A stretch of DNA of 64,000 nt from Streptomyces zhihengii (GCF_016919245.1 NZ_JAFEJA010000002.1:1614501-1678500), one strand, 5' to 3'. Positions 8,380 to 16,981 are shown, numbered from the stretch's first letter. Notes: generated by a model from the letters alone, not told the origin. A program made the numbers and translations.

Positions 8380-10113
8380 GTGCCCGTGAACGCAACCGGC
8401 CCCGCGGACGCCTGGTGGAGCCGCGCCGTGGTCTACCAGGTCTATCCGCGCAGCTTCGCCGACTCCAACGCGGACGGAATCGGTGATCTGCAAGGCGTCA
8501 TCGAGCGCCTCGACTACATCGCCCAGCTCGGTGTCGACGTGCTGTGGCTCTCCCCGGTCTACCCGTCCCCGCACGACGACAACGGCTACGACATCAGCGA
8601 CTACCAGGACATCGACCCGCTGTTCGGAACCCTCGACGACTTCGACCGGCTCCTGGCCGCCGTCCACGAGCGCGGCATGAAGCTCGTCATGGACCTCGTC
8701 GTCAACCACACCTCCGACGAGCACCCCTGGTTCACCGCCTCACGCGACGGCGGCCCCGCCGGCCCGCGGCGCGACTGGTACGTCTGGCGCCCCGCCTGCG
8801 ACGGTATGCGGCCGGGCACCCCCGGAGCCGAACCCAACAACTGGGGATCCTTCTTCTCCGGCCCCACCTGGACGTACGACGAGACCAGCGGCGAGTACTA
8901 CCTGCACCTGTTCTCCCGCAAGCAGCCCGACCTCAACTGGGAGAACCCTGACGTCCGCCAGGCCGTGTACGCGATGATGCGCTGGTGGCTGGAGCGCGGC
9001 GTCGACGGCTTCCGCATGGACGTCATCAACCTCATCTCCAAGACGCCCGGCCTGCCCGACGGCGCCGTCCACGAAGGCGACCGGTACGGTGACGGCAGCC
9101 CCCACTACATCTGCGGCCCGAGGATCCACGAGTTCCTCGCCGAGATGCACCGCGAGGTCTTCGCGGACCATCCGCGACGGCTGCTGACCGTCGGCGAGAT
9201 GCCCGGTGTCACCGTGGAGGAGGCCAGGCTGTTCACCGACCCCGCCCGCCGGGAGGTCGACATGGTCTTCCAGTTCGAGCACGTCGGCCTCGACCAGGGG
9301 CCCGGCGGCAAGTTCGACGTCCGCCCCCTGAAGCTGACCGACCTCAAGGCCAGCCTCGGGCGCTGGCAGACCGGGCTCGGCGACACCGGCTGGAACAGCC
9401 TGTACTGGACCAATCACGACCAGCCCCGCGTCGTATCCCGCTTCGGCGACGACAGTCCCGCCTTTCGGGAGCGCTCCGCGAAGCTGCTGGCCACCGTCCT
9501 CCACCTGCACCGCGGCACCCCCTACGTCTACCAGGGCGAGGAACTCGGCATGGCCAACGCCCCCTTCGCCTCGATCGAGGACTTCCGCGACATCGAGTCC
9601 CTCAACCACCACGCGGAGCAGACCGCCCTCGGCGCCGACGCGGAGCGTGTCCTGGCCGGCCTGCGCCGGCGCGGCCGCGACAACGCCCGCACCCCCATGC
9701 AGTGGGACGCCACCGACCACGCCGGCTTCACCACGGGAACGCCCTGGATCGCCGTCAACCCCGACCACCGCACCGTCAACGCCGAGGCCCAGCTCGCCGA
9801 CCCCGACTCCGTCTTCCACCACTACCGCCGCCTGATCGACCTGCGCCACACCGAACCGGCGCTCACCCATGGCGACTTCCAGATGCTCCACCCCGACCAC
9901 GAGCAGCTCTACGCCTTCACCCGCCACGACGCGGCCTCCGGCACCGAGCTGCTCGTCCTCGCGAACTTCAGCGGAGCCGACCTCACCGTCGACCTGCCCG
10001 AAGGCTGGGAGCACAGCGAAACCCTCATCGCCAACATCCCCGCCACCACGGCGCTCACAGCCCGGCACACCCTGCACCCCTGGGAGGCCCGCGTCCACCG
10101 CTGCCGCACCTGA
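8380..10113 (+). CDS. GH13 alpha-glucosidase
   Basis: This 577-residue glycoside hydrolase family 13 enzyme opens with the oligo-1,6-/alpha-glucosidase hallmark VVYQVYPRSFADSNADGIGD. Conserved regions are MDLVVNHTSDEH, GFRMDVIN (nucleophile D214), TVGEMP (acid/base E273) and TNHDQPR (D347). A small beta domain closes the C-terminus. There is no signal peptide, so it acts in the cytoplasm, probably on imported malto- or isomalto-oligosaccharides. GTG 8380 was chosen because AGAAGGAGG sits 7 nt upstream. No sugar ABC transporter is adjacent. Trehalulose, sucrose or trehalose specificity cannot be excluded. Confidence 0.9.
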   Translation: MPVNATGPADAWWSRAVVYQVYPRSFADSNADGIGDLQGVIERLDYIAQLGVDVLWLSPVYPSPHDDNGYDISDYQDIDPLFGTLDDFDRLLAAVHERGMKLVMDLVVNHTSDEHPWFTASRDGGPAGPRRDWYVWRPACDGMRPGTPGAEPNNWGSFFSGPTWTYDETSGEYYLHLFSRKQPDLNWENPDVRQAVYAMMRWWLERGVDGFRMDVINLISKTPGLPDGAVHEGDRYGDGSPHYICGPRIHEFLAEMHREVFADHPRRLLTVGEMPGVTVEEARLFTDPARREVDMVFQFEHVGLDQGPGGKFDVRPLKLTDLKASLGRWQTGLGDTGWNSLYWTNHDQPRVVSRFGDDSPAFRERSAKLLATVLHLHRGTPYVYQGEELGMANAPFASIEDFRDIESLNHHAEQTALGADAERVLAGLRRRGRDNARTPMQWDATDHAGFTTGTPWIAVNPDHRTVNAEAQLADPDSVFHHYRRLIDLRHTEPALTHGDFQMLHPDHEQLYAFTRHDAASGTELLVLANFSGADLTVDLPEGWEHSETLIANIPATTALTARHTLHPWEARVHRCRT

Positions 10114-10171
10114 CACGCCGCCGGCGCTCGGGGCGCCCGCCCCTCACGCGCCGCACGCGGCCCCGCCCCCG

Positions 10172-11359
10172 TCAGCTCGTGCGCTCGCGCAGCCGGGTCA
10201 GCAGGTCGTCGATCGCGTCCGCCGCCCCCGGATCGAGCGGCACCGCGCGCAGGCAGGCGCGCGCGGTCGCGAGCCGGCGGCCGGCCTCGGCCAGTGCCGC
10301 CGCGCGCCCGCCCGCCGCCTCGGCCAGTGCGGCGGCCAGTGCGGCGCGGGCGTCGTCCATGCCCCCCTCCGCCGGATCGTGCCCGCCTCGCGCACCAGGG
10401 AAGGACGCCCCGCCCGCCCCCTCTTCGGACTCGGCCAGCAGAGCGGAGAGCTCCCGCGCGGCGCGGCCCCCGTCCGCCAGCGCGGCGAGCAGCGGGTAGC
10501 TCTTCTTCCCGCGCCGCAGATCACCGTGGACGGGCTTGCCCGTCACCCCCGGGTCGCCCCAGATCCCGAGGACGTCGTCGACGAGCTGAAACGCCACCCC
10601 GGCGTGCCGGCCCATCAGGTCGAGGGCGTGCACGGTCTCCTCGCCCGCCCCGCCGAGGAGCGCGCCGCTCGCCACCGCGCAGCCCAGCAGCGAACCGGTC
10701 TTGAGCTCCGCGGTGACCCCGTACTCCCGCGGGCTCACCGCGTCGGGCCCCAGCCAGGGCCGGCCCTCGGACGCCAGGTCGCGCGCCTGCCCGCGGACCA
10801 GGTCGGCCAGCGCGACCGACAGCCGGCGCATCGCCGCGGGCGCGACGCCGTCCGCGGTGAGCGCCACCGTCCGCACCGCGAGCGCGAACAGCGCGTCGCC
10901 CGCGAGGACCGCCGGACCGGCCCCGTACGCCTTCCACAGAGCGGGCCTGCGGCGCCGCGTCTCGTCGCCGTCCATCAGGTCGTCGTGCAGCAGCGAGAAC
11001 GCGTGGACGAGTTCGACCGCGACCGCTCCGGGCACGGCCGCCCCGCCCGGAGCGCCGGCCGCCTCCGCCCCGAGCACCGCGAGCGTCCGGCGCACGCCCT
11101 TGCCCGGGGACGCGCCGGGCGCCGGGGTGCCCCGCACGTCCTGCCAGCCGAACGCGTACGCGGCCATCTCCCCGGTCCACGGGTCCAGTTCACCGAGTGC
11201 GCGCGCCAGCGCGGGCACCACCAGCCGCCGGCTGCGCTCCAGGGCCGCCGCGGCGCCGCCGCCCGGTGCGACCGGGCCCGCGGGCAGGGCGGCGGTCGCC
11301 GCACGGCCGGGGCTCAACGATCCGTCCCCGTGCCCCACGCGGCGGCCGGCTCGGGGCAC
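10172..11359 (-). CDS. Polyprenyl (isoprenyl) diphosphate synthase
   Basis: This all-helical trans-prenyltransferase condenses isopentenyl diphosphate with an allylic diphosphate. The first Asp-rich motif is LLHDDLMDGD and the second is QLVDDVLGIWGD, followed by the Lys-rich GKKSYPLL segment. At up to 395 residues it is longer than most members because of Gly/Ala-rich insertions before the C-terminus (around SEEGAGG). The GTG 11359 start overlaps the end of the upstream TPR gene by 46 nt; GTG 11338 is an alternative with a 25-nt overlap. Either way the two genes look translationally coupled. No terpene cyclase is adjacent, so the chain length and product are unknown. Confidence 0.88.
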   Translation of the reverse strand: MPRAGRRVGHGDGSLSPGRAATAALPAGPVAPGGGAAAALERSRRLVVPALARALGELDPWTGEMAAYAFGWQDVRGTPAPGASPGKGVRRTLAVLGAEAAGAPGGAAVPGAVAVELVHAFSLLHDDLMDGDETRRRRPALWKAYGAGPAVLAGDALFALAVRTVALTADGVAPAAMRRLSVALADLVRGQARDLASEGRPWLGPDAVSPREYGVTAELKTGSLLGCAVASGALLGGAGEETVHALDLMGRHAGVAFQLVDDVLGIWGDPGVTGKPVHGDLRRGKKSYPLLAALADGGRAARELSALLAESEEGAGGASFPGARGGHDPAEGGMDDARAALAAALAEAAGGRAAALAEAGRRLATARACLRAVPLDPGAADAIDDLLTRLRERTS

Positions 11360-12462
11360 ACCCCCGGGGGCGCCTCGACCCCCAGCTCCCCGGCCGCCCC
11401 CGCGACGACCCGGTCCGCGTGCAGCAGGCCGATGCTCCGCAGCTCCCCGTGCAGCTCCGCCAGTTCGGCGGCGGTCTCAGCGGCGTCCCGGCCCAGCCGG
11501 GCCCGGGACTTGAGCAGGCCCAGCCGGGCCAGCGCCGTGCCCCGCGCCTCCTGCATCTCCCGGAACTCCGCTAGAGCACCCGCGTACGCCTCCCGGGCCT
11601 CCGCGTACCGGCCCGCCCGGTAGAGCACGTTCCCGCGCATCTTGCGGTTGTACGCCAGCGCGCCCGCGAGACGGATCTCCCGGCACAGCCCCTCCGCCTC
11701 GCTCAGCAGGGCGAGCGCCCGCTCCGCGTCGCCGTCGCGAGCCGAGAGCACGTCGGCGACCCCGCGCAGCGCCCAGGCCCGTCCCCGTCGGTCGTCGGCC
11801 CGCTCCGCCGTGGCGGCGGCCTCCTCGAAGAGCGCGAGGGCCCTGTCGTAGGAGCCGGTGTTGCGGTGCATCTGCGCGATGCCCTCCAGCGCCCACACCG
11901 TGTGGCGGGCCTCGCCCCGGCGGCGGGCCTCGGCGAGGAGCTGCTCGTGCAGCCTGCCCACGGCCTCGTAGTCGCCCTGGATCCGGCCGGTCTCGGCCAG
12001 CCCGGCGAGGCTGTAGCCGCGCGCGACCACGTCCCCGCCGCGTTCGCCGAGGTCGGCGGCGATCCGCAGCAGCCGGTACGCGAGGGGGAGCGCGCCGCGC
12101 TGCCGGGCGAGGGTGCCGCCGCTCCAGGCGGCCCACGCCATGCCGCCGAGGTCGCCGGCCGCCCGGGCGGTGCGGTAGCTGGACTTCCAGACCCGCTCGG
12201 CGTCCTGGACCCGGCCCAGCCGCCGGTAGGCCTCCGCCACCGCTATCCCGCAGCGTGCGGCCTCCCTGCGGTCGCCGGCCGCCTCGGCGGCCCGCAGTTC
12301 CCCGAGGCCCCGCTCGACGACCTCGTGCAGCGAGGAGTTGACCGACAGGGAGCCCAGCGCCCCCTGGTACTCGGGCGCCGACGCCCGGCCCGCGGCGGGC
12401 CCTTCGCCGGGTGCCGCGGGCAGGGCCCGCGGCGCGCCGGCCGTCACCTGATGAACCGTCAT
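11314..12462 (-). CDS. TPR-repeat protein coupled to the polyprenyl synthase
   Basis: The 382 residues are almost entirely helical, with tandem tetratricopeptide-type repeats from about residue 45 to 335, for example YRRLGRVQDAERVW, HRNTGSYDRALALFEEA and LYRAGRYAEAREAY. There is no signal peptide, transmembrane helix or catalytic motif. The first 40 residues are Ala/Pro-rich and probably disordered. ATG 12462 has a GAAGGCGG-like Shine-Dalgarno. It is the first gene of a two-gene unit with the synthase, whose start lies inside this gene. A scaffold or regulatory partner role for the synthase is inferred only from the coupling. Confidence 0.85.
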   Translation of the reverse strand: MTVHQVTAGAPRALPAAPGEGPAAGRASAPEYQGALGSLSVNSSLHEVVERGLGELRAAEAAGDRREAARCGIAVAEAYRRLGRVQDAERVWKSSYRTARAAGDLGGMAWAAWSGGTLARQRGALPLAYRLLRIAADLGERGGDVVARGYSLAGLAETGRIQGDYEAVGRLHEQLLAEARRRGEARHTVWALEGIAQMHRNTGSYDRALALFEEAAATAERADDRRGRAWALRGVADVLSARDGDAERALALLSEAEGLCREIRLAGALAYNRKMRGNVLYRAGRYAEAREAYAGALAEFREMQEARGTALARLGLLKSRARLGRDAAETAAELAELHGELRSIGLLHADRVVAGAAGELGVEAPPGVCPEPAAAWGTGTDR

Positions 12463-12642
12463 GTATCCGCCTTCCGCAGCTCGGTGATCATGACGGTAGG
12501 CGGGGGAGCGGGCCCCTGTAGTCCCCCTTCGTGCCCGTCCCGGGGTCCCTCTGGAGTCCTACGGCGCGGGGACCGGTAGGCATTCGGACGTACGCCGCGG
12601 GGCCGCCCCGTCGCCCGCGACGGGGGTCGGGGAGGAGGCGTC

Positions 12643-13215
12643 TTGGGGAGGTCCTACCGTTGGCCCATGCTTCCGATGACGCCCCGGGTCGAACTGTGCC
12701 CGCTCACCCTTGCCGACCAGGACGAATTCTGCGCGCTCGTGCGGGCCAGCCAGGAGCTGCACCAGCCGTGGATGCAACTGCCCTCGACGGCGGAGGAGTT
12801 CCGGGTCTGGATGCACCGCTTCGACGACGGCACCAACCTGGGGTTCCTGGTCCGCGTCCGGAAGACCGGCGAGGCCGCGGGCAGCGTCAACATCAACTCG
12901 GTCATCCGGGGCCGGTACCAGGGGGCGTCCATCGGGTACGCGGCCTTCGCCCCGTCCGCCGGGCACGGGTACATGACCGAGGGGGTCGCCGCCGTCCTGC
13001 GGCACGCCTTCACCGAACTGCGGCTCCACCGGCTGGAGGCCAACATCCAGCCGGGGAACGCGGCGTCCCTCGCCCTGGTCCGGCGGCTGGGCTTCCGCCG
13101 CGAGGGGCTGTCGGCCGCGTACCTCTGGATCGACGGGGCCTGGCGCGACCACGAACGCTGGGCCCTCACGGCGCCGGCCCCGTGGACACCGGACCCGTCC
13201 CTGCCCGGCGTCTGA
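12643..13215 (+). CDS. GNAT acetyltransferase, RimJ/ribosomal-protein type
   Basis: This protein of about 190 residues has the GNAT fold of the RimJ/RimL group, which uses acetyl-CoA to acetylate N-termini or small amines. Visible are the N-terminal ELCPLTLADQDEF strand-helix, the acetyl-CoA-binding region around IGYAAFAPSAGHGYMTEGV, and the typical end RLEANIQPGNAASLALVRRLGFRREG. TTG 12643 is taken because GGAGGAGG lies immediately upstream; ATG 12667 or ATG 12676 would also give a complete domain. It stands alone between a divergent TPR/prenyl pair and a convergent TetR gene. The substrate is unknown. Confidence 0.87.
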   Translation: MGRSYRWPMLPMTPRVELCPLTLADQDEFCALVRASQELHQPWMQLPSTAEEFRVWMHRFDDGTNLGFLVRVRKTGEAAGSVNINSVIRGRYQGASIGYAAFAPSAGHGYMTEGVAAVLRHAFTELRLHRLEANIQPGNAASLALVRRLGFRREGLSAAYLWIDGAWRDHERWALTAPAPWTPDPSLPGV

Positions 13216-13321
13216 GCCCGCCGGGAGGCCCCACCCACCCACCCGCTCGCCCCCGCGTCCCGCCGGCCGTCGAGCGGCCCCCGGGTCCGGGCCCCCGCGC
13301 CGAGCGGGCGCCCGGGCTCCG

Positions 13322-13939
13322 TCAGGCGGTGCCCCCTCCCGCGGAGAAGGCGCCGGCCGCAGCCGCCAGCACCGCCGCCGCCGCGGCCCGGGCGGGCAGG
13401 CGCGGGTCGGGATCGGCGCGCATCAGCACCGACGCGTGGTAGAGCGGCGCGGTGGCGGCGATCAGCAGGCCGCGCGCGTCGGTGTCCCCCGGGGGCAGTT
13501 CCCCCCGTCCGGCGGCGCGCGCGACGACGACCTCGCACTGGGCGTACCGGTCCTCCCACAGCCGCGTCTGCGCCCGCGCGGCCTGCTCGGAGTGGAATGA
13601 GGCCGCCATCAGGGCGACGGCGAACGACGGCCGCACGGTCAGGGACTCCAGGATCTCCTCGTTGAGGGCGGTCAGGTCGCCGCGCAGGGAGCCGGTGTCG
13701 GGCGGCTGCCAGTCGATCTCGCCCGCGGCCGAGATCAGGTCGGCGAGCAGGCCGCCCACATCCCGCCAGCGCCGGTACACGGTGGTGCGGTGCACACCCG
13801 CCCGCGTGGCGACCCCCTCCACCGTCAGCCCTTCGTGACCGCCCTCGGCGAGCTCGGCGCGGACCGCGTCGAGCACCTGGGCGCGCACCCGGGCGGTGCG
13901 ACCGCCCGGCCGGCGGTCCGGTGGGTCCGTCATGGGCAT
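13322..13939 (-). CDS. TetR family regulator (of the divergent vat-type gene)
   Basis: This 205-residue protein has an N-terminal TetR DNA-binding domain whose recognition-helix region reads [13 protein letters not shown]. The C-terminal domain is Ala-rich and helical and binds an unknown ligand. ATG 13939 follows AAAGGGGA; ATG 13933 is a near alternative. The gene is divergent from the xenobiotic acetyltransferase gene, and a near-perfect 24-bp palindrome lies between the two starts. The arrangement is that of a drug-responsive repressor controlling itself and a resistance gene. Confidence 0.9.
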   Translation of the reverse strand: MPMTDPPDRRPGGRTARVRAQVLDAVRAELAEGGHEGLTVEGVATRAGVHRTTVYRRWRDVGGLLADLISAAGEIDWQPPDTGSLRGDLTALNEEILESLTVRPSFAVALMAASFHSEQAARAQTRLWEDRYAQCEVVVARAAGRGELPPGDTDARGLLIAATAPLYHASVLMRADPDPRLPARAAAAAVLAAAAGAFSAGGGTA

Positions 13940-13983
13940 TCCCCTTTCCCGGTTGATCGGGACGCCTGTCCTGTGTCAGCATC

Positions 13984-14007
13984 CTAACGCAACGTCTGTC
14001 GCGTTAG
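13984..14007. promoter_or_regulatory. TetR operator palindrome
   Basis: CTAACGC (13984-13990) and GCGTTAG (14001-14007) are perfect inverted arms. The symmetry continues inward with one mismatch to 10 bp per arm. The site lies in the 97-bp gap between the divergent TetR and Vat-type genes, so one dimer pair could block both promoters. Confidence 0.75.
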
Positions 14008-14036
14008 TGGTCCAGCCGAGAGGAACCGCCCACCCG

Positions 14037-14690
14037 ATGCCACCCGTTCCCGCCGACCCCACCGTGCTCCACCCGATGCCCGATCACCCGCGCGTCGTCC
14101 TGCTCAAGCCGCTGGTGACGTCGCCGCTGATCGAGGTCGGCGACTTCTCGTACTACGACGACCCGGACGACCCGACCGCCTTCGAGACGCGCAACGTCCT
14201 CCACCACTACGGGCCCGAGCGCCTCGTCATCGGGAAGTACTGCGCGCTGGGCACCGGTGTCCGCTTCCTCATGAACGGCGCCAACCACCGCATGGACGGC
14301 CCCTCCACCTTCCCGTTCCCCACCATGGGCGGTTCCTGGGCGGACCACTTCGACCTGATCACCGGCCTCCCCGGGCGGGGCGACACCGTCGTCGGCAACG
14401 ACGTGTGGTTCGGCCACGGCGTCACGGTCATGCCCGGCGTGCGCATCGGCCACGGCGCCGTCGTCGCCGCCGGGGCCGTGGTCACCTCCGACGTACCGGA
14501 CTACGGCATCGCCGGCGGCAACCCCGCCCGGCTCATCCGCACCCGCTACGACGCCGGGGACGTCGAGCGGCTCCTCGCCGTGGCGTGGTGGGACTGGCCC
14601 GTGGAACACATCACCGCGCACGTGCGGACGATCATGTCGGGCTCGGTCGCCGACCTGGAAGCGGCCGCCCCGCCCGCCGCCCGCGCCTGA
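14037..14690 (+). CDS. Vat/CatB-type xenobiotic O-acetyltransferase
   Basis: This 217-residue left-handed beta-helix (hexapeptide) acetyltransferase matches the usual length of streptogramin A and CatB-type chloramphenicol acetyltransferases. The [14 protein letters not shown] stretch contains the His that acts as catalytic base in Vat enzymes. The hexapeptide coils [18 protein letters not shown] and [13 protein letters not shown] and the [13 protein letters not shown] element follow. The gene likely inactivates an antibiotic hydroxyl using acetyl-CoA. ATG 14037 has GAGAGGAA about 14 nt upstream; an internal ATG at about 14076 is less likely. It is followed by a macrolide glycosyltransferase gene, suggesting a resistance pair under the TetR repressor. 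Confidence 0.88.
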   Translation: MPPVPADPTVLHPMPDHPRVVLLKPLVTSPLIEVGDFSYYDDPDDPTAFETRNVLHHYGPERLVIGKYCALGTGVRFLMNGANHRMDGPSTFPFPTMGGSWADHFDLITGLPGRGDTVVGNDVWFGHGVTVMPGVRIGHGAVVAAGAVVTSDVPDYGIAGGNPARLIRTRYDAGDVERLLAVAWWDWPVEHITAHVRTIMSGSVADLEAAAPPAARA

Positions 14691-14775
14691 CACCGGGCAC
14701 CGAGGCGCGCCCCGGGCTGCAGACCCGGCCCCGGAACCACTTCAGGCGCCACGCCCAGGAAACGAGTGATCGCCC

Positions 14776-15948
14776 ATGTCCCGTCGCCGCGCCCACATCG
14801 CGATGGTCGGCGTGCCCGTCGTCAGCCATGTCCTGCCCGGCCTCGCGGTGATCCGCGAGCTGGTGGCCCGCGGGCACCGGGTCACCTGTGCCAACGATCC
14901 GGTCATGGCCGAGCGGATCGCGTCCACCGGCGCGGAACTCGTGCCCTGCTCCTCGGTGCTCCCCTTCGCCGACAACACCTGGCCCGACGACCCCATCGCC
15001 GCGGCGGGCCTCTTCCTCGACGACGCGGTCCAGGCGCTTCCACAACTGCGCGCCGCCTACGACGACGACCCGGCCGACCTGTACCTCTACGACATCGGCG
15101 CCTATGCCGCCCGCGCCCTCGCCGAGGCGCAGGGGCGGCCCCTTCTGCAACTGTCACCGACCTTCGTCGGATGGGACGGCTACGAGGAGGACGTGGCCGT
15201 CCACCTGCGGAAGCTGCCCGGGGCGGACGCCTACCGGGACCGGTTCGCCCGGTGGCTCGCCGGGTGCGGGGCGACCACCACGGACGTCGACGCCTTCTCC
15301 GGGCCGCCCGCCCGGGCCCTCGCCCTCATCCCGCAGGCGATGCAGCCGCACGCCGACCGTGTCGACCCCCGGCGGGTGACCTTCGTGGGGCCCTGCTTCG
15401 ACACCCGTGCCGGCGCCGCCGAGGGCTGGACCCGGCCGGCGGATGCCGAGAAGGTGCTGCTCGTCTCGCTCGGTTCGGCCTACACGCGGCAGCCGGAGTT
15501 CTACCTCCGGTGCGTCGAGGCCTTCGGCGACCTGCCGGGCTGGCACGTCGTGCTCCAGATCGGCGCGTACACCGACCCCGCGGTGCTCGGCGACGTCCCG
15601 CGCACCATCGAGGTGCACCCGTGGGTCCCGCAGCGGGCAATCCTGGAGCAGGCCGACGCCTTCGTCACCCACGCGGGCATGGGCGGGTGCGGCGAAGGGC
15701 TGCTCGCAGGCGTCCCCATGATCGCCGTGCCGCAGGGCGCCGAGCAGTTCATGAACGCCGACCGCCTCGTGGAGCTGGGCGTCGCCCGCCGTGTGGACAC
15801 CGCGGACGCCACCGCCGCGACCCTGCGCGCCGCGCTGGAGGACCTCGTCGCGGACCCGCACGGGCCGAGCGCTCCCGGCTGCTGCGGGCGGCCTGCCGCG
15901 CCGAGGGCGGCACGCTCCGCGCCGTCGCCCTCGTCGAGGAGGAGCTGA
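14776..15948 (+). CDS. mgt: Macrolide-inactivating glycosyltransferase, C-terminus frameshifted
   Basis: This GT1 (GT-B fold) enzyme resembles Mgt/OleD, which glycosylates macrolides with UDP-glucose. The N-terminus reads HIAMVGVPVVSHVLPGLAVI. The donor-binding signature is THAGMGGCGEGLLAGVP followed by QGAEQFMNADRL. In this frame the last 35 residues after LVADP turn into low-complexity Pro/Ser/Arg sequence. The family-typical tail (RAERSRLLRAACRAEGG, then LVEEEL) continues in the frame ending at 15974. A single missing base near 15853-15870 would explain this. It is either a real truncation that may impair folding or a sequencing error in a G/C run. It follows the Vat-type gene by 85 nt. 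Confidence 0.85.
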   Translation: MSRRRAHIAMVGVPVVSHVLPGLAVIRELVARGHRVTCANDPVMAERIASTGAELVPCSSVLPFADNTWPDDPIAAAGLFLDDAVQALPQLRAAYDDDPADLYLYDIGAYAARALAEAQGRPLLQLSPTFVGWDGYEEDVAVHLRKLPGADAYRDRFARWLAGCGATTTDVDAFSGPPARALALIPQAMQPHADRVDPRRVTFVGPCFDTRAGAAEGWTRPADAEKVLLVSLGSAYTRQPEFYLRCVEAFGDLPGWHVVLQIGAYTDPAVLGDVPRTIEVHPWVPQRAILEQADAFVTHAGMGGCGEGLLAGVPMIAVPQGAEQFMNADRLVELGVARRVDTADATAATLRAALEDLVADPHGPSAPGCCGRPAAPRAARSAPSPSSRRS

Positions 15949-15974
15949 CGCCTCCGGCGGGCGCGGCGCGCTGA

Positions 15975-15991
15975 GCGCGGCCGGGCCGCGC
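15975..15991. terminator. Short GC hairpin between convergent genes
   Basis: GCGCGGCC (15975-15982) and GGCCGCGC (15984-15991) form an inverted repeat right after the glycosyltransferase tail and before the convergent VOC gene. It is short, so a terminator role is likely but not certain. Confidence 0.4.
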
Positions 15992-16013
15992 CCGCGGTGC
16001 GGGTCCGGACCGG

Positions 16014-16403
16014 CTACTTCATGGTGGCGAGCTGGATGAGGTTGCCGCAGGTGTCGTCCAGCACGGCGGTCACGACGGGCCCGAGGTCGGTCGCCTCCTG
16101 GGTGAACTCGACGCCGAGGCCCTTGAGCCGTTCGACCTCCGCGTACACGTCGTCGACGGCGAACTGCGTGTAGGGGATGCCGTCCCCGACCAGCGCGTTC
16201 TTGAACGGGCGCGCCGCCGGATGGCCGTCCGGCTCCAGCAGCAGCTCCACCCCGTCCGGGTCGGCGGGGGAGACGACGGTGAGCCAGCGGGCGTCGCCCG
16301 CGGGCACGTCCGTCTTCTTGGTGAATCCGAGCTTGTCGGTGTAGAAGGCGAGCGCCTTCGCCTGGTCGTCGACGAGCACGCTGGTGATGTTGATCCGGAT
16401 CAC
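16014..16403 (-). CDS. VOC (glyoxalase/bleomycin-resistance fold) protein
   Basis: This 129-residue single VOC domain has the two beta-alpha-beta-beta-beta modules: VLVDDQAKALAFYTDKLGF, then ELLLEPDGHPAARPFKNAL, and FAVDDVYAEVERLKGLG with DTCGNLIQL at the end. GTG 16403 overlaps the ArsR stop codon as GTGA, with GAGAGGAA upstream, so it is co-translated with ArsR. Members regulated by ArsR-type repressors act as dioxygenases, isomerases or drug-binding proteins. The substrate cannot be assigned here. Its position next to two drug-modifying genes fits a detoxification role by context only. Confidence 0.87.
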   Translation of the reverse strand: MIRINITSVLVDDQAKALAFYTDKLGFTKKTDVPAGDARWLTVVSPADPDGVELLLEPDGHPAARPFKNALVGDGIPYTQFAVDDVYAEVERLKGLGVEFTQEATDLGPVVTAVLDDTCGNLIQLATMK

Positions 16404-16696
16404 GGACTCGGTTCCTCTCGGTCGATCGGCCACCGTTCGACGATCGAGCGCAGCGGGCCCGTGTCGAGGTGGTGGAACTTGTACCGGCCCTGTCGCCGGG
16501 TGTGCACGAGGCCGGCCTGTTCGAGGACGGCGAGGTGCTGGGATATGGCCTGGCGTGACGAGGCGAGACCGTGCTTCATCGTGAGCCGGCCGCAGATCTC
16601 GAACAGCGTCTGCCCGTCCTGCTCGGACAGCTCGTCGAGGATGATGCGCCGCGTCGCGTCGCCGAGGGCCTTGAACAGGTCGGCTTCGGCGGTCAT
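16400..16696 (-). CDS. ArsR/SmtB-type winged-helix repressor
   Basis: This 98-residue winged-helix protein has LFKALGDATRRIILDEL at the start, the recognition-helix region SSRQAISQHLAVLEQAGL, and the wing VHTRRQGRYKFHHLD. The usual CxC metal-binding motif of ArsR/CadC is absent, so it more likely belongs to the non-metal group found with VOC or AHSA1 partners. A perfect 9+9 palindrome lies 12-31 nt upstream of its start, indicating autoregulation. It is coupled by a GTGA overlap to the VOC gene. Confidence 0.9.
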   Translation of the reverse strand: MTAEADLFKALGDATRRIILDELSEQDGQTLFEICGRLTMKHGLASSRQAISQHLAVLEQAGLVHTRRQGRYKFHHLDTGPLRSIVERWPIDREEPSP

Positions 16697-16707
16697 GACT
16701 CCGTTAT

Positions 16708-16727
16708 AGGCAAGTGCTCACTTGCCT
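16708..16727. promoter_or_regulatory. ArsR operator palindrome
   Basis: AGGCAAGTG (16708-16716) and CACTTGCCT (16719-16727) are perfect inverted arms separated by 2 nt, immediately upstream of the ArsR start at 16696. The form and position are typical of ArsR-family operators. Confidence 0.75.
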
Positions 16728-16834
16728 GTCAAGGAGCGCCGCTCCGGGGTCCGGGGCGCCGGCGCGGCGCGACGCCCGGACATCCTCGCTCCGTATCGGG
16801 GTAGGCGGATCGCATACCGCTTCGAGGAGGAACC

Positions 16835-16981
16835 ATGCCCGGACTGATCGCCCGTCTCACGCAGTTCAGCCGCAGCCCTCAGGGTCAGCGGACCATCGCC
16901 TCGGCCCGGCGCGCCGCGGCCGACCCGCGCAAGCGCGCCCAGGCGCGCAGCCTGTTCGGCCGGCTGCGCGGACGCCGCTGA
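16835..16981 (+). CDS. Small basic conserved protein (48 aa)
   Basis: This short ORF has a strong GAGGAGGAA Shine-Dalgarno 4 nt before ATG 16835 and strong G/C third-position bias. The product begins MPGLIARLTQFSRSPQGQR and ends LFGRLRGRR, with about one in four residues being Arg or Lys. Small proteins of this pattern are common in Streptomyces and have no assigned function. It has no membrane segment. A good bidirectional terminator follows at 17039-17071. Confidence 0.75.
   Translation: MPGLIARLTQFSRSPQGQRTIASARRAAADPRKRAQARSLFGRLRGRR

Noticed and set aside
14766..15974. Separate 402-residue ORF overlapping the glycosyltransferase
   Set aside because: Only its last about 37 residues look like a protein family. 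The rest is a shadow, so it is explained by a frameshift.
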